Of a DNA stretch of 64,000 nucleotides, positions 1-9,249 are shown one piece after another (the stretch's first letter is position 1; the number at the start of each line of letters is the position of its first letter). Under the pieces are notes generated by a model that saw nothing but the letters and a program-made list of their open reading frames with translations, was not told where the DNA came from and made no database searches. The stretch comes from Streptomyces sp. CB01635 (GTDB lineage: Bacteria > Actinomycetota > Actinomycetes > Streptomycetales > Streptomycetaceae). The translations under genes and the position numbers were made by a program. The DNA lies in NCBI RefSeq assembly GCF_002803065.1, contig NZ_NNBL01000003.1, forward strand, positions 1,199,461 through 1,263,460, given 5' to 3'.

Positions 1-813
1 GCCGCGCTCACCGCAGCCGGGGCTGAGGTCGTGCGCGGCACCGTCGACGACCTCGACGTACTGCATGACGCGGCCGCCGCCTCGGACGGGGTGATCCACC
101 TCGCCTTCAAGCACGACATCGCCTTCACCGGCGACTTCCGGGGGGCCGCGGAGGCGGATCGTCGCGCCGTCGACATCATCGGCGCCGCGCTCGTGGGCAC
201 CGACCGGCCCTTCGTCATCGCCTCGGGCGTGGCCGGCCTCGCGCCCGGGCGGGTGTCGACCGAGCACGACAAGGCCACGAACGACGGCTCGCCGATCTCC
301 ATCCGGGTGGCCACCGCAGATGCGGTGCTCGCCCTCGCCTCGCAGGGCGTGCGCTCGTCCGTGGTGCGGCTCTCTCCCACCTGCCACGGCGACGGGGACA
401 ACGGCTTCATGGCGGCGCTGGTCGCCACTGCCCGCGCCAAGGGCGTCTCCGGCTACCTCGGCGACGGTGCCAACCGCTGGCCGGCCGTCCACCGGCTCGA
501 CGCCGCCCACCTGTTCCGCCTCGCGGTCGAAGAGGCCCCCGCCGGATCGGTCCTGCACGGCGTCGCGGAGGAGGGCGTCGCAATCCGCGATGTCGCCGAA
601 GTGATCGGCCGTCACCTCGACGTGCCGGTCACCTCCGTGGCGCCCGAGAGCGCCGCCGAGCACTTCACCTGGCTCAGCGCCTTCGTCGGGATCGACGCCC
701 CGGCGTCGAACACGCTGACCCGCGAACTGCTGGCATGGGAGCCGACCCGGCCCGGCCTCCTCGAAGACCTCGACAAGGGGCACTACTTCCAGGCGCCGTC
801 GATGACTGCCTGA
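1..813 (+). CDS. NAD(P)-dependent epimerase/dehydratase-like SDR protein, 5' truncated
   Basis: The frame is open from base 1 with no start codon, so the N-terminus (including the glycine-rich nucleotide loop) lies outside the window. About 270 residues remain. Features of an atypical short-chain dehydrogenase are visible: a VIHLAF stretch where the second half of the Rossmann fold begins, FVIASGVAGL as the strand carrying the active-site serine region, and WPAVHRLDAAHLFRLA, typical of the C-terminal substrate domain of NAD-dependent epimerase/dehydratase proteins. A GTG at 31 opens the same frame but would remove part of the fold, so it is unlikely to be the true start. Substrate unknown. 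Confidence 0.75.
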   Translation, partial: AALTAAGAEVVRGTVDDLDVLHDAAAASDGVIHLAFKHDIAFTGDFRGAAEADRRAVDIIGAALVGTDRPFVIASGVAGLAPGRVSTEHDKATNDGSPISIRVATADAVLALASQGVRSSVVRLSPTCHGDGDNGFMAALVATARAKGVSGYLGDGANRWPAVHRLDAAHLFRLAVEEAPAGSVLHGVAEEGVAIRDVAEVIGRHLDVPVTSVAPESAAEHFTWLSAFVGIDAPASNTLTRELLAWEPTRPGLLEDLDKGHYFQAPSMTA

Positions 814-1242
814 CGCGAGCCGCGAGCCGCGGGCACGGCGCCGACGCTTGCGCACACCCATCGCGGCACAGCTCAGTGACCTCGTCTCACGTGGAACGGT
901 CGCTGCCTGGGCGGAGCATCTGCTCAGCGGCCTGCTCCACGAGGTAAGCCTTCTCCGCCCGTGGACTCCTCTTGATGAGGGCACTCATCCGCTGGGGCCT
1001 CCCTGATGGTCGGCAAGAGCCCCACCAGGAGGGCCGGCAACAGCAGTCGCCGGGCACGGAGTTCATCCTCGGGGGTGACCTGCGGCCGACGTACGAACGA
1101 GACATTGACGCGATCCGATTGCCCACTGTCGTGCGAGTTTCTCCAGTCCGGGCTTTCGGGCAAAGCGGTCTACTCCGACGCCCGACACCCGGCACCTCGA
1201 CTCCACCGACGCCGACAGACCGCCTCGCCTTCCTGGAGGCGT
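814..1242. other. Intergenic region, no convincing gene
   Basis: About 430 bases between the reductase tail and the convergent acyltransferase gene. Several short open frames exist on both strands, but none has a ribosome-binding site, recognisable motif or typical composition. It may hold decayed coding DNA. No strong terminator hairpin was seen. Confidence 0.4.
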
Positions 1243-2577
1243 TCAGTTGGCCAGAGCGCGGATTTCGTCGTGGATTCGTTCAGCGAGCGCTTGGGCCAGG
1301 TGGCGGTGGTTGTGGTCGGTGACGGCGGTGACGACCGAAGTGCTGCTGTGATGGATGGCGGTGACTGCGAGGGGGTGGCCCGGGCCGAGCGGTGGGATGC
1401 CTGCCATCGCGGTGAGTCGCGCCGGTCCGAGGGTGAGTTCGCCGGCGTGCGTGGACACGCTGCTGCAGAGGAGGGAGAAGTAGCGGGGTGAGTCGACGTA
1501 ACGGCCCGCCGCGTTGCTCAGAGGGGTGATCCTGCGTGGTCGTGATGAGACCACGGCGGCCTGGGCGCGTGCCCTGGCGCCGATGGCACTTCGCCGGATG
1601 AAGGATTCGACGGCGGCGAGTCTCAGCCGCGCGTCCCGCTGCCGGGGGAGCGGCACCCGGACGGTGGCGTAATGATTGCCGAGGAGTTGTGACTCCTCAT
1701 TGGTGCGTACGTCGACGGGGACCAGGGCGCAGATGCCGGGCAACATCGGCAGTGGCCGGCCGGTGATGCCCATCGTTCGCAGCGCTCCCGCCGTGGCGGA
1801 GAGGAAGACCGCGTTGGTGGAGGCGCGTTCGGCTGACCCGGCGGAGCGCAATGAGTCGCGGGCGGCGTCGAGTTCCTTGCGCGGCACCTGGCGGAAGGTC
1901 AGGACGCGGTGAGGGTCCACCGGACCGTGAAAGGGCAGTGGGCATGCCTTGGGGAGCAAGTCGCCCACATTCCAGGCGAGTTGACGGGCTCGGGAGGGTG
2001 CGTCCGCCGTCGCCGGGCCGCCGACTCGCGGAGGGCGCAGGGCGCCGGTTTCGTCGAACAGGGCGCGGAGCAATGTGGCGATCGACCTGCCGTCGAGCAG
2101 TGCGTGATGGGCGCGGAACAGGAGGACGAAGCCGCCCGTGGTGGGGATGAGGTGCAGCTGCCATGGCGGGCGGCGTGGGTCGAGTGGTGCGGTGAACAGG
2201 GCTGCGATGTGCGCTTCGAGCCCGGTCGTGGTGACGTCGGAGCTCTCGGCGACGTGGTGGTCGGCCTCGAAGGGCCCGCCGGTCGACCACAGCGGCCAGC
2301 TGTCGCAGGCGGGATCGGTCTCGGGTGCGCTCGGCATCTGCCGTAGCCGCTCGTAGCGCGCAAGGCGGTCACCGGCCAGGCGGCGAAGGGCTGAGAGCGT
2401 GGGCGGAGGGCCCTCGAACCAGGCGAGCAGCGCCGCCGTCATGTTGGAGCCGCCGCTGCTCTGCTGGCGGTGCATCCAGGCGTCCAGCGGTGGCATTGGA
2501 GTGCAGGGGTGCGAGGTGTCGTGTTCGGGTGATGCCAAGGGCATGGCGAGGTGTGGTGGCGGGGCTTGTTGCGTCAT
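1243..2577 (-). CDS. WS/DGAT-type acyltransferase
   Basis: This 444-residue protein fits the bacterial wax ester synthase/acyl-CoA:diacylglycerol acyltransferase family, which moves an acyl group from acyl-CoA to a fatty alcohol or diacylglycerol. The catalytic HHxxxDG motif is present as HHALLDG at residues 157-163, preceded by the family's PLDxxRPPW element (PLDPRRPPW, 131-139). Length matches the family. A GAGGA ribosome-binding site lies six bases before the ATG. It is the last gene of a leftward run after a glycosyltransferase (92-bp gap), so a glycolipid or modified neutral lipid is possible, but that is inference. The acyl acceptor cannot be told from sequence. Confidence 0.85.
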   Translation of the reverse strand: MTQQAPPPHLAMPLASPEHDTSHPCTPMPPLDAWMHRQQSSGGSNMTAALLAWFEGPPPTLSALRRLAGDRLARYERLRQMPSAPETDPACDSWPLWSTGGPFEADHHVAESSDVTTTGLEAHIAALFTAPLDPRRPPWQLHLIPTTGGFVLLFRAHHALLDGRSIATLLRALFDETGALRPPRVGGPATADAPSRARQLAWNVGDLLPKACPLPFHGPVDPHRVLTFRQVPRKELDAARDSLRSAGSAERASTNAVFLSATAGALRTMGITGRPLPMLPGICALVPVDVRTNEESQLLGNHYATVRVPLPRQRDARLRLAAVESFIRRSAIGARARAQAAVVSSRPRRITPLSNAAGRYVDSPRYFSLLCSSVSTHAGELTLGPARLTAMAGIPPLGPGHPLAVTAIHHSSTSVVTAVTDHNHRHLAQALAERIHDEIRALAN

Positions 2578-2669
2578 AGGAAATCCTCACGCTGATGTTG
2601 GCGGTGGCCTGCTCCGTCGTTCGGTGCGTCCGGCGAGCGCCGGGCCGGCGGACGCACGGATGACCCGGA

Positions 2670-3956
2670 TCAGCCGAGCGCGGCGACCGCGCGGGCGACG
2701 GCCCCCGCTCCGTCCTCCTTCGCCAGTCGTACGGCCGCTGCCGCGGCGTTCCGCGACAGCGCACGGTCCTGGGTCGCGCGGGTGAGCGCGTCGGCCAGCC
2801 GTGCGGCGGTCAGTTCGGTGCAGGGGACTGCTTCCGCACTCACCCCGAGCTGGACGAGTCGGGCCGCCCACCATGGCTGGTCGGTCATGACCGGGACAGG
2901 CACCGCAGGAACCCCCGCCCGAAGGCCGGCCGCGGTGGTGCCCGCGCCCGCGTGGTGGACCACCGCGGCCGTCTGCGGCATCAGCCAGCTGTGCGGGATC
3001 TCGCCGACAGTGATGACGTCGTCGTCGACCACCGAGAGACCGGCCCAGCCCGACTGGACGACCCCACGCAGCCCCGCGCGCCGAAGAGCCTGCGCTGCGA
3101 TCTGGCCGAGCTCCTCCGGGTCACCGGGCATCATGCTTCCGAAGCCGATGAGTACCGGGGGTGGTCCTGCGGCCAGGAAGTCCCTCACCAGGGTGGGTGG
3201 TTGCCAGTTCGGGCACTCGTGCGGCCACCAGTAGCCGGCCACGTGCAGTCCTTGCCGCCAGTCCGCCGGGCGTGGAACGACCCAAGGGCTGTAGCCGTGC
3301 CAGATCGGCCACTGGTTGCGCTCGCGGACGTTGCGCAGGCGGTGGGCGCTGCGGTGGTCGACACCCAGGCGGGCGTGGACGGCGCGATGGGCCGTGCGGT
3401 ACAGGGTGTCGAAGAGGGCGTTCGCGGCGTGGCCCCGCAGACGGTTGGTGCGGCCTGGGCTGTGCCAGGCCATCGTGCACGGGGCGAACTCGGCTGTGGG
3501 TACGTCGGGTTGAAGGAAGACACCCATGGTGGGAATGCCGTGGTAGCGCGCGATGGCCGCGCCGATCGGGGCCGCGATGGTCGACAGCAGGATGAGGTCG
3601 GCCTTCGGATCCACTGCGGCGAGGATGGCGTCCACCAGCGAGAGCATGGCCTGCTCGGTCGACCGGACGAGTGACCGGAGCGACTTGACCGCCTGGAGCT
3701 GGGGCGAGTGGGGAGCGCTGGACGGATGCACTGCACCTTTGGCGCCGCCGGTGGCTCGGCTGTGGGCGCCGATCAGCGCCTCAAAGGGATCGGCTTCGAG
3801 CGGCTCCATGCGAAGTCCGCAACAAGCAACCATCGGGGCGAACTTGGTGTGAGTGACGATCTCGACGGTGTGCCCGTCGGCCAACAGCCGATGTGCGAGG
3901 CCGGTGTACGGGGCGACCGAACCGGTCGAACCCACCGTGATGACTTGGATGCGCAT
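2670..3956 (-). CDS. UGT/MGT-type glycosyltransferase
   Basis: A 428-residue GT-B enzyme of the macrolide/sterol glycosyltransferase group. The N-terminal acceptor domain starts MRIQVITVGSTGSVAPY and the C-terminal donor domain carries HHAGAGTTAAGLRAGVPAV followed by PVMTDQPWWAARL, the nucleotide-sugar signature. The frame extends 34 codons upstream, but the ATG at 3956 was chosen because a GGGGA ribosome-binding site lies just before it and the Rossmann strand starts there. Family members glucosylate sterols, macrolides or other lipids at the membrane face. The neighbours are an acyltransferase and two hydrolases, which would suit lipid glycosylation. Acceptor and sugar are unknown. Confidence 0.88.
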   Translation of the reverse strand: MRIQVITVGSTGSVAPYTGLAHRLLADGHTVEIVTHTKFAPMVACCGLRMEPLEADPFEALIGAHSRATGGAKGAVHPSSAPHSPQLQAVKSLRSLVRSTEQAMLSLVDAILAAVDPKADLILLSTIAAPIGAAIARYHGIPTMGVFLQPDVPTAEFAPCTMAWHSPGRTNRLRGHAANALFDTLYRTAHRAVHARLGVDHRSAHRLRNVRERNQWPIWHGYSPWVVPRPADWRQGLHVAGYWWPHECPNWQPPTLVRDFLAAGPPPVLIGFGSMMPGDPEELGQIAAQALRRAGLRGVVQSGWAGLSVVDDDVITVGEIPHSWLMPQTAAVVHHAGAGTTAAGLRAGVPAVPVPVMTDQPWWAARLVQLGVSAEAVPCTELTAARLADALTRATQDRALSRNAAAAAVRLAKEDGAGAVARAVAALG

Positions 3957-4110
3957 CGAGTGCGGGTCCCCTTTCAACCGGAGTCGCGCAGCCCGGGGTT
4001 CCTGCCAGGTCGATGGGCTGCCGCGACTCGCGTCTTTCCATACGCCACCAACGAGCACGCGGACCGGGAGTCACATGATCACGTACTGCCCGGGACGCCG
4101 CCGGGCGTTC

Positions 4111-5046
4111 TCACCGTGCTGGGCGGGGCGGGGAAGTCCGCTCGACTTCGCGGCAGTACGCGAGCTGTTCCAACGCCTCGCCCGCCAGGAAGTGTGTGAT
4201 CAGATCGGCGAGTTCGACCGGTCGCTCCAGCGGAAGCATGTGGTCGGCGTCCGCGACCTGCGTGAACCAGCTGTCGGAGCACGTGGCGGCGAGGTGCCGG
4301 CACAGGTCCGGAGTGGTGAACGTGTCGTGCTCCCCGGTGGCGACCAGCACCGGCATGGCCGGAGGCCGGCTCGTGTCGAGCATCTCGTGCCTGAGCAGAC
4401 GCATCGTGTTGGCGAGGTGCTTCGCGACGTCCTCCTCGCTCAGATTGAGCATCCGGCGCATCAGGAAGCGGCGAACCCGGGAGCCTGCGGTGACGGAGTC
4501 GATCCGGTCGGCGTTGACCATGAAGGCGACCGTCTCCTCGGCGAACTCCTCCATACGTCGCTCCACGAGCAGGTCGAGAGTCCGGCGCATGGCTACCCGG
4601 GCGTGCCGGGGAATGGACGTCATGGTGCCCACCAGCACCATTCTCTCGACCAGTTCCGGCCGCCGCTGCGCGAGGCGGTAGACAATCGCCGTGCCGTAGG
4701 AACCGCCCACGAGATTGACGGAGGTCAGCCCCGACTCGTCGAGCATGTGACCCAGGGCGTCCGCGAGGAAGTCCGCACCATGGCGGTCGGGCAGGACGTT
4801 CCCGGCACCCCATCCCGGCAGGTCGACGGTGAACACGTCCACGTGCGCGAGGAGTTCACGTTCCAGACGGCCCCAACTCTCCTTGGTCTGGAACGCGCCG
4901 CCGACCAGCACCAGTGGTGCGATACGCGGCGCGGCCGCCCGGACCAGCCGCGACTCGCAGCGGTATCCCTCCCATTCGTGGCGGGACACGAGAGCGGACC
5001 GGGTGCGGGTGTTCGGGTCGGCGAGTGCCGGGGACATCAGAGACAC
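4111..5046 (-). CDS. alpha/beta-fold hydrolase
   Basis: A 311-residue alpha/beta hydrolase. The nucleophile elbow is GGSYG (residues 114-118, Ser116). The acid and histidine are likely in GEHDTF and ADADHMLPLE near the C-terminus. The oxyanion strand LVLVGGAFQTKESW precedes the nucleophile as expected. No signal peptide is seen, so it is probably cytoplasmic. It lies about 150 bp upstream of the glycosyltransferase on the same strand, which leaves room for a separate promoter. Thioesterases and serine hydrolases in lipid and polyketide clusters look like this, but the substrate cannot be assigned. Confidence 0.85.
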   Translation of the reverse strand: MSLMSPALADPNTRTRSALVSRHEWEGYRCESRLVRAAAPRIAPLVLVGGAFQTKESWGRLERELLAHVDVFTVDLPGWGAGNVLPDRHGADFLADALGHMLDESGLTSVNLVGGSYGTAIVYRLAQRRPELVERMVLVGTMTSIPRHARVAMRRTLDLLVERRMEEFAEETVAFMVNADRIDSVTAGSRVRRFLMRRMLNLSEEDVAKHLANTMRLLRHEMLDTSRPPAMPVLVATGEHDTFTTPDLCRHLAATCSDSWFTQVADADHMLPLERPVELADLITHFLAGEALEQLAYCREVERTSPPRPAR

Positions 5047-5289
5047 GGGGCGTCAACCCCCGTTCCGTGCACCAGGTCCCGCGGCGGGCCGCCTCGGCAC
5101 CTGCGCCGCGTGGTGGATCCGGCCCAAGTCCAGACAAAACCGTGCATTGGCATGCCATCAAGATATCGTTCCGAACGAAACATTCCGTCCCATTCGCTGG
5201 ATAGTGGTCGAGCCGTGGCATATCAACTCTCTAAGCTCGCAGACTTGTTCCCCTGACGCCGGTGCGCAGCCGCAAGCGCAAGCGCAGGC

Positions 5290-6324
5290 TCAAGTACGGC
5301 GGTCGGCGAGTAGGCGCTGGAGCCAGCAGGTGCGTGCGTTGCGTGCGTCTCGGCTCAGGGCCGCCTTTGGCGCCAGGCTGTCGAAGCCGTGGTAGGCGCC
5401 GGGCCATACGTGCAGTTCAGCCTGGCCACCGGCCTGCCAGATCGCGTTCGCGTACGCCACGCCCTCGTCCCGGAACATCTCTGCCGACCCGACGTCGAGA
5501 TACGCCGGGGGGAGTTGTGACAGGTCCGTGGCACGGGAGGGGGCCGCGTACGGGGGCAGGTCCTCAGCGCCGCAGAGGTCACCGAGCAGTGCCTGCCACG
5601 CGGTGGCGTTCGAGGTGAGGTCCCAAAGCCCGAGGCCCGACATCTGCTGGCTGGAGAAGGTGCTGCCGCGGTCGTCGAGCATGGGGCACAGCAGCAGTTG
5701 CCCCAGCGTCTCCGGACCGCCGCGATCGCGGGACAGCAGAGCGAGGGCCGCGGCGAGCCCGCCGCCGGCGCTCTTGCCTCCGATGATGATGCGGTCTGGG
5801 TCGACGCCCAGTTCGGCCGCGTGCTCGGCGGCCCAGGCAAGCCCGGCATAGCAGTCCTCCAGTGGCCCCGGGTGCTGAGCCCGCGGCGCCAACCGGTACT
5901 CGACCGAGATCACGGCCATGTCCAGCGGAAGCGCCCACTCGCGAAGAATCCGGGGAAGCACGGACCATGCGTTGCCCATGACCATCGCGCCGCCGTGCAT
6001 GTAGTAGAGCAGCGGCAGCGGTCCGACGAGCCCGGACGGCCGGGCGCTCACGAGCGTGACCTCCGGCCCGCCGGGCGGTCCCGGTATGCGTAACTCCGTC
6101 ACCTCGAAGCGGCCGTCCGCGCGAAGGTCCTCGACGGTTGGCCTGGGCCGGGCCGTGGCATCCCGCTTCTGCCGGGCCGCAAGATTCTCCGGTGTGAGCG
6201 GCTTCCTCGACTCCTTGTCCAAGTCGGCGAGTACGAAGCTCAGTTCGGGATCGAACGGGGGCACCGCCGTGGGTGCCGGGGCCCGGCCGGACTCCGATTC
6301 CGAGCGCGCGCGGCGGACACTCAT
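5290..6324 (-). CDS. Hormone-sensitive-lipase-family esterase (alpha/beta hydrolase fold 3)
   Basis: A 344-residue esterase of the bacterial HSL group. It has the oxyanion-hole HGG (residues 110-112, in YYMHGGAMVMGN) and the nucleophile elbow GKSAG with Ser185. The catalytic aspartate probably lies in EMFRDEG and the histidine in YHGFD. The first 70 residues form the cap region. Members hydrolyse short acyl esters in the cytoplasm. It is separated from the previous hydrolase by 240 bp, so it is probably a separate transcription unit pointing the same way. Substrate unknown. Confidence 0.88.
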   Translation of the reverse strand: MSVRRARSESESGRAPAPTAVPPFDPELSFVLADLDKESRKPLTPENLAARQKRDATARPRPTVEDLRADGRFEVTELRIPGPPGGPEVTLVSARPSGLVGPLPLLYYMHGGAMVMGNAWSVLPRILREWALPLDMAVISVEYRLAPRAQHPGPLEDCYAGLAWAAEHAAELGVDPDRIIIGGKSAGGGLAAALALLSRDRGGPETLGQLLLCPMLDDRGSTFSSQQMSGLGLWDLTSNATAWQALLGDLCGAEDLPPYAAPSRATDLSQLPPAYLDVGSAEMFRDEGVAYANAIWQAGGQAELHVWPGAYHGFDSLAPKAALSRDARNARTCWLQRLLADRRT

Positions 6325-6513
6325 GACTCACCCTCTGTCGGACTGCGGAACGATCGCCTGAGACCCGTACAACGCAGCCAACCACAGTGATTCGACGGGG
6401 GAGACAGGGCCGTTATTCATCCCTGCGAGTGAATTGATGAATGGACGTCTGAACGGTCGTCCCGACGGTGCGCTGTGCTGGGTGAAAGGACAACGGATGC
6501 CGAGGGGGAGCGT

Positions 6514-6924
6514 ATGCGTGTCGCCGTGCTGTGTGTCTGGCTGGTCACCGCGAGCCTGGGCGGATATCTGGCCACGGTGTGGATCCGCCACGGCGGGCTG
6601 CAACAGCGCACGCCAGGCGTGACGCGGCTGCCGCTGTGGCTCGTCCTCGGCCACATCGCCCTCGCTGTCGCCGGACTTGCCGCCTGGACCGCGTACCTCC
6701 TCGGCAACGCGCGCGGCTCCGCCTGGGCCGCTTGCGCCGTCGTTCTGATCGTCGCCGCCTTCGGCTTCATGATGCTCTTCCGCTGGCTGCCCAGCCGGGG
6801 GAGACATGCGCAGGGCCATGCCACCGCAGAACGGAACTTCCCGCTCACCGCCGTCGTCGCCCACGGCATGAGCGCCGCCGTCACGGTGCTGCTGGTCGCG
6901 CTCGTCGTCCTGGGGCGCGCGTGA
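6514..6924 (+). CDS. Small four-helix integral membrane protein
   Basis: A 136-residue protein with four predicted membrane helices: residues near 3-21 (AVLCVWLVTASLGGYLAT), 36-60, 68-88 and 110-130. The frame is open from 6475, but the ATG at 6514 has a GGGGGAG ribosome-binding site just upstream and begins the first hydrophobic segment. No enzymatic motif is visible and the family is not recognised. It stands alone, divergent from the esterase and convergent with the GntR gene. Confidence 0.7.
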   Translation: MRVAVLCVWLVTASLGGYLATVWIRHGGLQQRTPGVTRLPLWLVLGHIALAVAGLAAWTAYLLGNARGSAWAACAVVLIVAAFGFMMLFRWLPSRGRHAQGHATAERNFPLTAVVAHGMSAAVTVLLVALVVLGRA

Positions 6925-6951
6925 CACGAACAGTGGCGGCGTCCCCCTCCC

Positions 6952-7686
6952 TCAGGAGCGCTCCCGCACCGCGTCCAGGCGGTCACGCACCCAGGCGTCC
7001 ACGTCGTTGACGTGCCGGCTGGCCGCGGTGAAGGCGGCGAGGCTGTCGTGGTCGCGCAGCGCGCGGTAGATGTCCATGTGCTGCTCGTGGGTCCAGGCGA
7101 GTACATCGGACTTGATCAGGGCCCGCCAGATACGGGCCCTGGCCGTCTGCTGGGTGACCGAGGAGAGCAGCGACTCGAGGGTGCGGTTGCCCGTCGCGGC
7201 GACGATGTCGGCGTGGAACGCGAGGTCTTCGCGGACCAGCTCCTCCGGGTCGTTCAGTGTGCGCATGCGCTCGATCCGCTGCTGGAGACCATCGAGGGTG
7301 GCCGCGTCGATCCGGGTGGCCGCGAGCGCGGTGGCGCCCGGCTCGATGACCTTGCGGCACTCCAGCATCTCGTCGAGCCCGGTGTCGTTGGCGAGGTCCA
7401 GGAAGCTGCCGATGGCGCGCACCAGCCGGTCCGGCCGCAGATCCGTGACGAACGTGCCGTCACCGCGCCGTACGTCGAGGACCCCGGCCATGGCGAGCGC
7501 GCGTACGGCCTCGCGGAGAGAGGGGCGGGACAGCTGCAGCTCGTGCGCGAGCGCGGTCTCCGGGGGGAGTCGCTGCCCCGGCGCGAACTCGCCCGATTCG
7601 ATGCGCTTCTTGAGCCGGTTGATCGCCACGTCGACGACACTGTGCCCGCTCTCGCCGATGCCGTACGCATCCCTCTTCGTTGACAT
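6952..7686 (-). CDS. FadR/FCD-type GntR transcriptional regulator
   Basis: A 244-residue regulator with an N-terminal winged helix (about residues 14-80, with LPPETALAHELQLSRPSLRE and the wing DVRRGDGTFV) and a C-terminal all-helical FCD ligand domain whose metal-site residues include the conserved aspartate/histidine of AFHADIV and later histidines. The frame runs further upstream, but the ATG at 7686 starts a normal GntR N-terminus. It lies four bases after the stop of the fuconate dehydratase gene, so the two form an operon. It probably controls that operon and the divergent MFS/FAH pair through the repeats at 9062-9204, responding to a sugar-acid intermediate. Confidence 0.88.
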   Translation of the reverse strand: MSTKRDAYGIGESGHSVVDVAINRLKKRIESGEFAPGQRLPPETALAHELQLSRPSLREAVRALAMAGVLDVRRGDGTFVTDLRPDRLVRAIGSFLDLANDTGLDEMLECRKVIEPGATALAATRIDAATLDGLQQRIERMRTLNDPEELVREDLAFHADIVAATGNRTLESLLSSVTQQTARARIWRALIKSDVLAWTHEQHMDIYRALRDHDSLAAFTAASRHVNDVDAWVRDRLDAVRERS

Positions 7687-7690
7687 GGGG

Positions 7691-9022
7691 TCAGGATCCC
7701 ATCCGGTCTGCCTCGCCCCAGACCGGACCGGTGGGGTAGCGGTAGGTCTCCAGCGTCTCGCGGCGGATCTGCGCGCTGTAGCCCGGAGCCTCGGGCACCA
7801 GGTAGCGCGAGCCGCGGATGCGCACCGGGTCGTGGAAGTGCTCGTGGAGGTGGTCCACGTACTCCACGACGCGGTCTTCCATCGAGCCGCTGACCGCCAC
7901 GTAGTCGAAGATCGACAGGTGCTGCACCAGCTCGCACAGACCGACGCCGCCCGCGTGCGGGCAGACCGGCACATCGTGCGCGGCGGCGAGCAGCAGGGCG
8001 GCGACCGCCTCGTTCACGCCGCCGAGCCGGCAGGCGTCGATCTGGCAGATGCCGATCGCCTTGCTCTGCAGGAACTGCTTGAACATCACGGCGTTGTGGG
8101 CGTGTTCACCGGTGGCCACGTGGATCGGCGCGATGCGCTGCGCGATGGCGGCGTGGCCCAGGATGTCGTCCGGGCTGGTCGGCTCCTCGAACCACCAGAT
8201 GTCGAACTCCGCGAGCGCGTCCGCCCAGGCGATCGCTTCCTCGACGCCGAGCGTCTGGTTGGCGTCGATCATCAGCCTGCGGTCGGGGCCGATGATCTCG
8301 CGGGCGATGCGGCAGCGGCGTATGTCGTCCTCGAGGTCGGCGCCGACCTTGAGCTTGACCGCGTCCCAGCCCTGCGCGACGGCCTCCTTGCACAGCCGGG
8401 CGAGCTTGGCGTCGTCGTAACCGAGCCAGCCCGCGCTGGTGGTGTACGCGGGGTAGCCGTGCCGGCGCACGTACGCCTCCCGTTCGGCGCGGCCCGGCAC
8501 CCGGGACTCGAGGAGTTCGAGGGCGGCCTGCGGAGTCAGCGCGTCCTTGAGGTAGCGCCAGTCCACCAGATCCACCAACTGCTGCGGTGAGAAGTCGGAG
8601 AGCAGCTTCCACACCGGCTTGCCCGCCAGCTTGGCGGCCAGATCCCAGGCGGCGTTGACGACCGCGGCCGTGCCGAGATGGATCGCTCCCTTGTCGGGGC
8701 CCAGCCAGCGCAGCTGACTGTCGCCGAGCAGATGGCGGGAGAAGCCGCCCAGGTCGCTGACGATCTCGGCGACGGACATGCCCACGGCCCGCTCGCCGAT
8801 CGCCCGTGCGGCCTGGACCGCGAGGTCGTTGCCGCGGCCGATGGTGAAGGTGAAGCCGTGCCCCTCGGACACGTCCGTGGCTTTGTCGCCGCCTGCCACG
8901 CGCAGCACCACATACGCCGCCGAGTAGTCCGGCGAGTCGTTCATCGCGTCGGAGCCGTCGAGATCCTTGGACGTGGGAAAGCGGACGTCGATCGTTTCCA
9001 CATCGACGATACGAGCAGTCAT
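7691..9022 (-). CDS. L-fuconate dehydratase-like enolase-superfamily enzyme
   Basis: A 443-residue member of the enolase superfamily, mandelate racemase group, close to L-fuconate dehydratase. The N-terminal segment [20 protein letters not shown] is typical of that family. The barrel carries the KxK base pair in VKLKVG, metal ligands in MIDANQ and WFEEP and a third acidic site in VATGEHAHN, and the catalytic histidine region CPHAGG. The family dehydrates L-fuconate (and often the stereochemically related D-arabinonate) to the 2-keto-3-deoxy acid. Next to it are a GntR regulator, an anion:cation symporter and an FAH-family enzyme, which supports oxidative, non-phosphorylated sugar breakdown. 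Confidence 0.88.
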   Translation of the reverse strand: MTARIVDVETIDVRFPTSKDLDGSDAMNDSPDYSAAYVVLRVAGGDKATDVSEGHGFTFTIGRGNDLAVQAARAIGERAVGMSVAEIVSDLGGFSRHLLGDSQLRWLGPDKGAIHLGTAAVVNAAWDLAAKLAGKPVWKLLSDFSPQQLVDLVDWRYLKDALTPQAALELLESRVPGRAEREAYVRRHGYPAYTTSAGWLGYDDAKLARLCKEAVAQGWDAVKLKVGADLEDDIRRCRIAREIIGPDRRLMIDANQTLGVEEAIAWADALAEFDIWWFEEPTSPDDILGHAAIAQRIAPIHVATGEHAHNAVMFKQFLQSKAIGICQIDACRLGGVNEAVAALLLAAAHDVPVCPHAGGVGLCELVQHLSIFDYVAVSGSMEDRVVEYVDHLHEHFHDPVRIRGSRYLVPEAPGYSAQIRRETLETYRYPTGPVWGEADRMGS

Positions 9023-9061
9023 CGGCGGTCACTCCTGATGTGTTCCGGCGGATTGATGGCC

Positions 9062-9204
9062 AAGATGTCAGATGTCTGCCGCGCTCGCCAGATGTTTCGC
9101 TCAGATCATCTCGTTGGTTCCCAGGTATTGCCCGCCAGTTGGGCCATCGCTACGGTCCAGTGGTCAGATGTTTGCGGCGCCCCCAGGCCAGACATCTGAC
9201 AGAC
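9062..9204. promoter_or_regulatory. Repeated operator-like motif between divergent sugar-acid operons
   Basis: The 227-bp divergent intergenic region holds a repeated element of the form (T/C)CAGATGT(C/T)T. Copies are TCAGATGTCTG at 9068-9078, CCAGATGTTT at 9088-9097, TCAGATGTTTG at about 9164-9174, and an inverted copy CAGACATCTGA at 9189-9199. A partial copy, TCAGATCATCT, starts at about 9101. The two perfect copies face each other. They flank the start of the dehydratase gene and precede the MFS gene, as expected for a shared operator of the linked FCD-type GntR regulator. Binding is inferred. Confidence 0.6.
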
Positions 9205-9249
9205 AGCCGCAGCCCCTACGCGAGTCAGCGTGGACCGCAGGGAGGTCCG

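Noticed and set aside
887..1195. Short frames on both strands in the 814-1242 gap
   Set aside because: No ribosome-binding site, motif or composition typical of the neighbouring genes.
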